Positions 57,609 through 64,000 of a stretch of DNA of 64,000 nucleotides are shown here, piece after piece. The stretch lies in contig NZ_CP118259.1 of assembly GCF_013337045.2 (NCBI RefSeq), forward strand, positions 2,418,001-2,482,000, in the 5' to 3' direction. Each line of letters opens with the position of its first letter. Position 1 is the first letter of the stretch. Source of the stretch: Agrobacterium vitis. GTDB lineage: Bacteria; Pseudomonadota; Alphaproteobacteria; Rhizobiales; Rhizobiaceae. The translations under genes were made by a program, and so were the position numbers. The notes under the pieces are model-generated. The model did no database searches, was not told the origin of the DNA, and worked only from the letters and a program-made list of their open reading frames with translations.

Positions 57609-58999
57609 CAGCCGTGACCCTCCTTGGTAAAGCTGCCGGAGACAGCCTTGCGTTCCTTCAGGAAGGCCGTCGGCTCTCTGCTGCCGACAAAGCCGCGCGG
57701 CTTGAACAGCATGACCACAATCATGGCAAGACCGAATAGCAGCATGCGATACAGTTCAGGAGTAAAATCAGGTCCGAACACGTGCTTCAGGAATTCCATC
57801 TCGCGCAGCAGTTCCGTGCCACCGACCATGACGATGGCGGCGACCGCGATACCGGTCAAAGACCCCATGCCACCCAGAACCACGATGGCGAGAATAACCG
57901 CCGATTCCAGGAAGACGAAGCTTTCCGGCGACACGAAACCCTGGCGGGCGGCAAAGAACGACCCGGCAAAACCGCCGAACATCGCGCCGATGGCAAAGGC
58001 CGTCAGTTTGGTCTTCACCGTGTCGATGCCAAGCGAGCGGCAGGCGATCTCGTCTTCGCGCAGCGCTTCCCAGGCCCGGCCAATCGGCATGCGCCGCAGC
58101 CGGATGGTCACATAGGCGGTGAGCATGCACAGCCCCAGCGCCAGATAGAACAGGAAGATCTTGTAATAGGCCGAGGACATCGGCAGGCCGAAGGTCTTGG
58201 CAAAACCATGCGCCGAGGCATCGAAGGGAATGCCAAACAGTGTCGCCTTGGGAATGCCCGATACGCCGAACGTGCCCTGGGTGACATCCGTCCAGTTGAT
58301 CAGCACCAACCGGATGATTTCCCCGAAGGCCAGCGTGACGATGGCGAGGTAGTCTCCCCGCAGGCGCAGCACCGGAAAACCGAGCATGATGCCCCAGAAG
58401 GCGGCCAGAATGCCCGATATCGGCAGCAGCAGCCAGAAAGACAGGCCGAAATGCTGCGACAGCAACGCGTAGGAATAGGCACCGACCGCATAGAAGGCGA
58501 CATAGCCGAGATCCAGCAACCCGGCCAGACCGACGACGATGTTCAATCCCCAGGCGAGCATGACGTAGATCAGGATCTGGATGCCGAAATTATCGACATA
58601 TTTCAGCGAACCCTGTGTACCGACCAGAAAGAGAATGACCGGCGGATAGAGGATCAGCGCCACAAGCGCAATCTTCAGGAAATGCGTCTTGAAGAACGAT
58701 GGCCGGGCATCCGTGGTAGCGGCGGGCTTTGCAGCCGCCCGCGCCTTGCGCGCTGCCGACCAGGGCCGCAAGACAGCGACCACGGCAAACCGGCCGATGG
58801 CGGCAATCGCCACGAAAATCGACAGAAGACCCCAGCGCGTATACCAGACCAGGGCATTGTTGATGTCCTGGTCGGTCTTGATGCCGATGAACAGCACGAA
58901 CAGGCCGAGCGCCAGCAAGCCTGCGAACACGGCTTCTTTCAATGCCCGCGCCATCAGGCCGGGCTGCGCCTTGACGGCAGAAATGTCGACATTTGCCAT
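57608..58999 (-). CDS. livM: branched-chain amino acid ABC transporter permease LivM
   Basis: The 463-residue permease has an extra N-terminal region with two helices before the standard LivM core ([37 protein letters not shown]). This long form is usual in alphaproteobacteria. It begins four bases after livH. Confidence 0.93.
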   Translation of the reverse strand: MANVDISAVKAQPGLMARALKEAVFAGLLALGLFVLFIGIKTDQDINNALVWYTRWGLLSIFVAIAAIGRFAVVAVLRPWSAARKARAAAKPAATTDARPSFFKTHFLKIALVALILYPPVILFLVGTQGSLKYVDNFGIQILIYVMLAWGLNIVVGLAGLLDLGYVAFYAVGAYSYALLSQHFGLSFWLLLPISGILAAFWGIMLGFPVLRLRGDYLAIVTLAFGEIIRLVLINWTDVTQGTFGVSGIPKATLFGIPFDASAHGFAKTFGLPMSSAYYKIFLFYLALGLCMLTAYVTIRLRRMPIGRAWEALREDEIACRSLGIDTVKTKLTAFAIGAMFGGFAGSFFAARQGFVSPESFVFLESAVILAIVVLGGMGSLTGIAVAAIVMVGGTELLREMEFLKHVFGPDFTPELYRMLLFGLAMIVVMLFKPRGFVGSREPTAFLKERKAVSGSFTKEGHG

Positions 59000-59003
59000 G
59001 ATC

Positions 59004-59906
59004 TCAGACCTTCTCGACTTCGGGACGGCCCAGGATGCCGGTCGGTTTGAAAATCAGCACGAAAGCCAGGATGCCGAAGGTGGCGACATCCTTGTAGGCG
59101 ATGGTGAAATAAGCCGACCACAGGGATTCGATCAGGCCGATCAGCAGGCCGCCAAGGACTGCGCCCGGCAACGAACCGATGCCGCCCAAAACCGCCGCGG
59201 TGAAGGCCTTGACGCCGGGAATGAAGCCATCGGTAAAGGAGGCAACCCCGTAATACATCAGATACATGGTACCAGCCACCGCAGCCAGCGCCGCGCCCAT
59301 CACGAAGGTGACGGAAATGGTCCGGTCGACATCAACGCCCAAAAGGGCCGCCATCTTACGGTCCTGCTCGGTGGCACGCTGAGCACGGCCAAGCGGCGTC
59401 TTGTTGACGATATACCAGAAGGCAGCCAGCAGCACCGCCGTTACCGCGACGATGATCATCTGCTTCAGCGACACCGTGATGGCGCCGAAATGATAGACAT
59501 CATTGACCAATGCCGGAATTGGCTTGTTGCGAGGGCCTTGCGCGACCTGAATAAAATTGGACAGCGCGATCGACATGCCGATCGCCGTGATCAGCGGCGC
59601 CAGCCGGAAGGACCCGCGCAAGGGTCGATAGGCGACCCGCTCAATGGTCCAGTTCCACAAGCCGGTCATCAACATCGATACAACCAACATGATCAGCAGC
59701 GCCAAAGCCACTGGAATGCCTGCAAAAAATGTCGTGAGAAGCAAAAAGACAATCAAGGCGGCAAAACCGCCGAGCATGAAAATATCGCCATGGGCGAAGT
59801 TGATCATGCCGACAATCCCGTAGACCATCGTATAGCCGATCGCCACCAGGCCATAGATCGAGCCAAGCGTCAGCCCGTTGATAAGCTGCTGGATGAAATA
59901 ATCCAT
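59004..59906 (-). CDS. livH: branched-chain amino acid ABC transporter permease LivH
   Basis: The 300-residue permease has the LivH core ([49 protein letters not shown]). It is the first gene of the livHMGF-DUF6867-livJ series; the 262 bp upstream region holds its promoter, but I see no specific site. Confidence 0.94.
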   Translation of the reverse strand: MDYFIQQLINGLTLGSIYGLVAIGYTMVYGIVGMINFAHGDIFMLGGFAALIVFLLLTTFFAGIPVALALLIMLVVSMLMTGLWNWTIERVAYRPLRGSFRLAPLITAIGMSIALSNFIQVAQGPRNKPIPALVNDVYHFGAITVSLKQMIIVAVTAVLLAAFWYIVNKTPLGRAQRATEQDRKMAALLGVDVDRTISVTFVMGAALAAVAGTMYLMYYGVASFTDGFIPGVKAFTAAVLGGIGSLPGAVLGGLLIGLIESLWSAYFTIAYKDVATFGILAFVLIFKPTGILGRPEVEKV

Positions 59907-60168
59907 ACATTATCCCCCGGATGCCGATCAAACGCAGCATCCATATGTTGTCCCATTCGGGTTCTTCGTGTTGGAGGGATTTGATATCGGTTTCGACAAA
60001 AATGTGAAGCCTAAAAGCTTTGCAGCGCGTATTTTTCTGTCAATTGCTCAACATATTGGCAGTTTTTGCACAAATTCGGCATTAAACCTGAAATTGCGCT
60101 CAAAAAGCGCGCAGATGACTCCGGACCAACTTACCGAATGAAAAAAACCCGGATGGTTTCGTGGTTTT

Positions 60169-60795
60169 TTACGATGGCATCAGCAACCGCAACGCCAGAT
60201 CGACGCGCATGCGGATTTCGCTGTCCAGATCTTCTTCCTGCTTGCCGAACATCAGAACCTTTGTCTGCAACGGCCCCAGAACCGCCCCGACAAATATGTC
60301 GGCAATATCGCGGCGATCAACGGCCTCGGATGGGCTGACCGCGACGTGGAAATCCAGCTCCTGCGCCAGAAAGGCTCGAAAATTCTCGACACAATCCTCG
60401 TAAAACTGCCGGGTCAGGCCGGGATGCTTGCCCGCTTCGGCAATGATCAGCCGGGTCACCAGAATCTGGCGGGGCGACAAGACGAACCGAGCCAGGGCCT
60501 CCAGCGCCAATCGCACTCTCTCACGCGGGTCAGCCGTTTGCCCGCGCTGACCGCCGATTTCGATCTGCAATTGATCATGAGACTGGATCAACGCGGTAAA
60601 CAAGCAGCGCTTATCGGGAAAGAACCGGTAGACGGTCTTTTTCGCCATGCCAGCCAGACGCGCCACCTCCTCCATGGTCGCATCGCCAAAGCCCATAGTG
60701 TCAAACACCACTTCGGCAGCCTTGAGAATACGCTCACGCCGTTCCTCATCCGGCATGACCGGCAGACGCATGACCACTCGCTGCTGTTCGGACAT
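60169..60795 (-). CDS. TetR-family repressor of the divergent MFS gene
   Basis: The 208-residue regulator has a TetR helix-turn-helix (~residues 18-62; MEEVARLAGMAKKTVYRFFPDK) and a long C-terminal ligand domain. AGAAGG precedes the ATG at 60795. It is divergent from an MFS exporter gene, with two identical-half-site palindromes between them, the standard design of a self-regulating efflux repressor. The inducer is unknown. Confidence 0.88.
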   Translation of the reverse strand: MSEQQRVVMRLPVMPDEERRERILKAAEVVFDTMGFGDATMEEVARLAGMAKKTVYRFFPDKRCLFTALIQSHDQLQIEIGGQRGQTADPRERVRLALEALARFVLSPRQILVTRLIIAEAGKHPGLTRQFYEDCVENFRAFLAQELDFHVAVSPSEAVDRRDIADIFVGAVLGPLQTKVLMFGKQEEDLDSEIRMRVDLALRLLMPS

Positions 60796-60825
60796 CGGCC
60801 TTCTCACACTTTCGACTTGACAAAC

Positions 60826-60843
60826 GGAAACGAAAGCGTTTCC
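60826..60843. promoter_or_regulatory. TetR operator 1
   Basis: GGAAACGAAAGCGTTTCC is an inverted repeat with exact 7 bp arms around AAAG. It lies 31 bp upstream of the repressor start. Confidence 0.75.
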
Positions 60844-60855
60844 TGATCGTCGGGA

Positions 60856-60873
60856 GGAAACGACAACGTTTCC
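60856..60873. promoter_or_regulatory. TetR operator 2
   Basis: GGAAACGACAACGTTTCC has the same 7 bp arms as operator 1 around ACAA. The two centres are 30 bp apart, close to three helical turns, so bound dimers would lie on one face. Confidence 0.75.
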
Positions 60874-60970
60874 ATGCTTACCGCATAATTTATCCGACCG
60901 AAATGGTAAAAGATCAATTCTGCGGCATTCAAACATCTAGACGACTGCGCAAACAACGAACCAAAGGCGA

Positions 60971-61026
60971 GCTGCTGCATGATTTTCTGAACCGCATCCG
61001 GTTCAGGGTAGAAATCATGCAGCAGC
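60971..61026. repeat. 56 bp nested inverted repeat
   Basis: GCTGCTGCATGATTT (60971-60985) is exactly complementary to 61012-61026, and inside it CTGAACCG (60987-60994) pairs with CGGTTCAG (60999-61006). The two-tier hairpin lies 88 bp upstream of the MFS start, in its presumed leader. Confidence 0.7.
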
Positions 61027-61113
61027 GCACATGCGTCAAGGGAAACGCAGAGTGCTTCATGTGCAGCGCGGTAAAGATGTATGGCTGGCATGGTCAGATT
61101 CAGGAATATGAAA

Positions 61114-62319
61114 ATGGACCGAAAAACCCTTGTTCTAGCCATCTCCATCGGCATGATCTGTGCCATCGGGCCGCTTGCAACGGATATGTATCTGGGCGCC
61201 ATGCCACTGATGGCTACGAGCTTATCGACCACAGCCGCGACGATCCAGCTGTCCGTCATGACATTTTTTTCCGGTTTCACCATCGGGCAAATGTTCTACG
61301 GGCCGATTTCCGACAGGACCGGCCGCAAGCCGATAATTTATGTGGCATTGGCTATCTTCTGCCTGTCCTCCCTTGGCTGTCTAACCGCATCGACCGGCGA
61401 GCAATTGCTGGTATGGCGCTTCATACAGGGCGTGGGCGGCTCGATCGGCATGGTCATCGGAACAGCCATCATCCGCGACACGCATACCGGCTCGGCAGCC
61501 ACAAAGCTGATGTCCATGGTGATGCTGGTCATCGGCGTCGCCCCGATCCTCGCACCGTTTGCCGGCAGTCTCATTCTGAAAATAGCCAATTGGCAGATGA
61601 TTTTCGTATTGCTCGGCTGCTATGCGGCGCTGTGCTTGCTGGTCGTCGCGATCTGGCTTCCCGAAACCCGGTTGCCAGCCGACCGCGCTTCCAGCAAACC
61701 CAGCCGTGCCCTCATCACCTATGGCGGATTGTTGATCAGCCGCAATTTCATCCCCTATGCCGGCACCATGGCGCTCGTCCAGGGCGGGTTCTTCGCCTAT
61801 ATCGCCGGGTCGTCTTTCATGCTGATGACGGTCTACGGGCTTTCGGCCATCAGTTACTCGATTATCTTCAGCACCAACGCAATCGGCCTTGGCATCGGCA
61901 CGCAGATCTGCAACCGGTTTGCCACACGGTTCGGTGTAAAGGCCGCAGTACGCGGCTCCGTGCTGCTCTATACGGTCATCGCCCTGGTACTGGTCGCCAC
62001 CCAGCTGACCGGCACCGATAGCCTGACGATCACCTGCATCCTGATGTTCATTCTCGTCATGTCGATTGGCGGCATCATGCCGGGTTGCAACGTGCTGGCA
62101 ATGGAAGCCCATGGCACCATTGCCGGGACTGCCGCCGCCCTGGCGGGAGGCCTTTCCTTTGGCGCAGGCGCCCTGTCCAGCTTTGTCCTCGGCTTGCTGG
62201 AAAACGGCACCGCCCTGCCTCTGGTCAGCGTCATGGCCGGTTGCGGTATCCTGGCCGTACTTGTCACCCAGGTATTTTTCGAGGACAGGCAAGAGACAAC
62301 AGTTCCCGAAAAAGCCTGA
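61114..62319 (+). CDS. MFS multidrug exporter, Bcr/CflA type
   Basis: The 401-residue transporter has twelve predicted helices, the motif-A loop FGPISDRTGRKP-type sequence (YGPISDRTGRKPII, ~residue 63) and the TDMYLGAMP motif after helix 1 that marks the DHA1/Bcr-CflA branch. The ATG at 61114 has AGGA at good spacing; ATGs at 61081 and 61108 are in frame. Expression is probably controlled by the divergent TetR protein. Confidence 0.88.
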   Translation: MDRKTLVLAISIGMICAIGPLATDMYLGAMPLMATSLSTTAATIQLSVMTFFSGFTIGQMFYGPISDRTGRKPIIYVALAIFCLSSLGCLTASTGEQLLVWRFIQGVGGSIGMVIGTAIIRDTHTGSAATKLMSMVMLVIGVAPILAPFAGSLILKIANWQMIFVLLGCYAALCLLVVAIWLPETRLPADRASSKPSRALITYGGLLISRNFIPYAGTMALVQGGFFAYIAGSSFMLMTVYGLSAISYSIIFSTNAIGLGIGTQICNRFATRFGVKAAVRGSVLLYTVIALVLVATQLTGTDSLTITCILMFILVMSIGGIMPGCNVLAMEAHGTIAGTAAALAGGLSFGAGALSSFVLGLLENGTALPLVSVMAGCGILAVLVTQVFFEDRQETTVPEKA

Positions 62320-62556
62320 CGAGGATCGGGAATTCTGCGCGAATACCGGTGCGGTAACCCCTTAGATCTGCGCCATAATTCTCGATTTGAATCGATTCCG
62401 CTTTCAGGAATTATGCGGTCAAACGATAGGGCAAGCATTACCGCTTGCCCTTGACAGCTCTGCTTTATTCAATCCTATTGAAAGTTAAAGAGCTGCGCGC
62501 AGCCATAGCGATGCTGCGCGCCTTTTGCGGTATCGATCACAGGGTTCTGTGGAAAG
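62320..62556. other. gap with terminator-like hairpin
   Basis: No gene is visible. GCGCGCAGC (62495-62503) and GCTGCGCGC (62513-62521) form an exact 9 bp stem followed by CTTTT, a plausible plus-strand terminator, though 175 bp from the MFS stop. Confidence 0.5.
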
Positions 62557-62679
62557 AAATACGAGGCGTTTATTGAAAATGACCTTTCGTATTTAGCTTT
62601 TGAATACCTCAAGATACGGATAAATTTGAGATATTTGACATTGGTCAAAGCAGGGATACGGTCCACATCTTCCATGCCT
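62557..62679 (-). repeat. ~120 bp intergenic repeat (family X), copy E
   Basis: On the minus strand this diverged copy shows GTCAAATATCTCAAATTTATC, CTTGAGGTATTCAAAA, and AATACGAAAGGTCATTTTCAAT ending CTCGTATTT. It lies between the MFS and cysC genes. Confidence 0.65.
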
Positions 62680-62798
62680 TCCTATAAAATGGCAAAAAAA
62701 AGGCGTTTTCATTCGTCGATTCAATCTTTATAAAACAAACATATGCAGGCAGACGGCAGACACGGGATGGCCATCGTTTCGAGGGGAAACGTCGAAAG

Positions 62799-63443
62799 AT
62801 GATAGCAGCGCATGACACGAGGACACATGATACGAGGACGATCATAACGTCACAGCAAAACATCGTCGTCCAGCAATTGCAGGTCCGCCGTGAGGCACGC
62901 GCCGTTATCAAACGCCAGCACCCCCGGGTGATCTGGCTCACCGGCTTGTCTGGCTCGGGAAAATCCACTGTCGCCAACGCGTTGGAAAGCGAACTGCACG
63001 GCCAAGGATACCACACCTACATTCTCGACGGCGACAATGTCCGCCACGGACTGAACCGCGATCTGGGCTTTTCTGATACCGACCGGGTGGAAAATATCCG
63101 CCGGGTGGCAGAAGTCGCCAAGCTGATGGCGGATGCAGGCCTGATCGTGATCGTCTCCTTCATCTCCCCCTTTCAGGCCGACCGCGACATGGCCCGCGAC
63201 CTGATGGCAGACGGCGAATTCATTGAAGTTTTCATCGATACCCCCTTGCAGGAATGCATGCGGCGCGATCCAAAGGGCCTTTATCGCCGGGCGTTGATGG
63301 GAGAGATCAAGCAGTTTACCGGGGTCAGTTCCAGTTACGAGGCACCGCAAAATCCGGATATTCATTTGAAGACCACACAGGCCAATCCAACAGAAATGGC
63401 CAACCAGGTCATTCATTATCTCAAGGAAATCGCGCCAGCCTGA
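62799..63443 (+). CDS. cysC: adenylyl-sulfate kinase CysC
   Basis: The 214-residue stand-alone APS kinase has the P-loop GLSGSGKST (~residue 48), the [16 protein letters not shown] motif and the FISPF and KGLYRRA segments. It phosphorylates APS to PAPS, the sulfate donor. The upstream start is not certain; the conserved core begins about residue 35. The cysQ gene follows, a common pairing because CysQ removes the by-product PAP. Confidence 0.94.
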   Translation: MIAAHDTRTHDTRTIITSQQNIVVQQLQVRREARAVIKRQHPRVIWLTGLSGSGKSTVANALESELHGQGYHTYILDGDNVRHGLNRDLGFSDTDRVENIRRVAEVAKLMADAGLIVIVSFISPFQADRDMARDLMADGEFIEVFIDTPLQECMRRDPKGLYRRALMGEIKQFTGVSSSYEAPQNPDIHLKTTQANPTEMANQVIHYLKEIAPA

Positions 63444-63516
63444 TAGAAGATCTGGACAAATAGAGTAGAAAAATTGAACACGTATCGTGTAGCCTGCGTT
63501 TTTTGAGGAACATGAC

Positions 63517-64000
63517 GTGATTGATTTGTTTGAAAAGGCGGCAATAGCCGCAGGCCGCGATATTATGGACGTGTTCCACAATGGCCCGACGGTGCGCACC
63601 AAGCGCGACGCCTCACCGGTGACCGAGGCCGATGAGCGGGCGGAAGCGATCATTCTTTCCGCCCTGGCGGCACAGTTTCCCGCTATTCCCGTGGTGGCCG
63701 AGGAAGCCGTCGCCGCCGGCAATATTCCCCAGACCAGAGGCCAGCCCTTCATTCTGGTCGATCCACTTGACGGCACCAAGGAATTCATTCGCAAAAGCTC
63801 CGACTTCACGGTCAATATCGCGCTGATCGAGGCGGGTATTCCCGTCATGGGCATCGTCTATGCTCCGGCGCGTGGCCAAGCCTATATTGGCGACCGCAAC
63901 GGCGCCCTCAAGATCGAGATCGATGCCAATTTCCACCCGGTTTCGCGCCAGTCCATCAAGGTGCGCACTCCCACAGACGGGATGATCGCAGTGGCCAGCC
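63517..64000 (+). CDS. cysQ: 3'(2'),5'-bisphosphate nucleotidase CysQ, 3' end cut by window
   Basis: The GTG at 63517 has GAGGA upstream; the ATG at 63512 is followed by a stop. The first 161 codons show the inositol-monophosphatase-like metal motifs: TEADERAE, VAEEA and VDPLDGTKEF. CysQ hydrolyses PAP (or PAPS) and so supports sulfate activation by the preceding CysC. The frame is open to the window edge. Confidence 0.92.
   Translation, partial: MIDLFEKAAIAAGRDIMDVFHNGPTVRTKRDASPVTEADERAEAIILSALAAQFPAIPVVAEEAVAAGNIPQTRGQPFILVDPLDGTKEFIRKSSDFTVNIALIEAGIPVMGIVYAPARGQAYIGDRNGALKIEIDANFHPVSRQSIKVRTPTDGMIAVAS

Noticed and set aside
57782..59984. Two long plus-strand open frames opposite livM and livH
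   Set aside because: They are rich in Gln, His, Asp and Arg with no recognisable domain, and mirror well-conserved permease genes.

Overview
This 64 kb window looks like a chromosome-type segment of a GC-rich alphaproteobacterium of the Rhizobiaceae (Agrobacterium/Allorhizobium/Rhizobium group). The basis is gene content and layout: a rhizobial urease cluster with its extra small genes, an urtABCDE urea importer, a heme oxygenase/bacteriophytochrome pair of the HWE-kinase type, minCDE, a livJFGMH cluster, and many rhizobial palindromic intergenic elements. I cannot tell the species or which replicon this is.

Layout. (1) 1-3.1 kb: the end of a GGDEF/EAL signalling protein and a DMT exporter. 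(2) 3.1-11.1 kb: a pyrimidine/hydantoin salvage locus. A RutR-like repressor is divergent from an N-carbamoyl amidohydrolase, a dihydropyrimidinase, a small membrane protein and a NitT/TauT-type ABC importer; a RutR-like operator lies between. (3) 11.6-17.3 kb: an RND efflux pair and a FixK/FNR-like regulator whose promoter region carries a perfect TTGAT-N4-ATCAA box. (4) 17.4-37.6 kb: a nitrogen block, almost all on the minus strand. It holds urease genes in two parts (ureD-A-DUF1272-B-DUF1311-accessory-C and ureE-F-G-MBL hydrolase, split by an unrelated 4.4 kb), two tandem secreted PHB-depolymerase-like esterases, and urtABCDE. Urea would be imported by Urt and hydrolysed by urease. (5) 37.9-46.8 kb: sensing. 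It holds bphO-bphP, an aspartyl beta-hydroxylase-like gene, and a very large NCS1-transporter-like hybrid histidine kinase followed by a LuxR-type response regulator. (6) 46.8-51.9 kb: an AT-richer accessory island with an acyltransferase, a degraded pemIK-type toxin-antitoxin locus, and a secreted stand-alone RHS-tip protein overlapping a putative periplasmic immunity gene. The island is punctuated by direct copies of a ~120 bp repeat. (7) 52.1-64 kb: minCDE, livHMGF-DUF6867-livJ, a TetR/MFS divergent pair with two identical-half-site operators, cysC and the start of cysQ.

The best candidates for something undescribed are the signal-peptide-bearing RHS-tip/immunity pair (50.2-51.7 kb), the transporter-like/Cys-rich/hybrid kinase with its regulator (42.2-46.8 kb), which I tentatively connect to a perfect 16 bp palindrome in front of urtA, and the ~120 bp repeat family that brackets the accessory genes. 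No tRNA, rRNA, CRISPR array or insertion sequence was seen.
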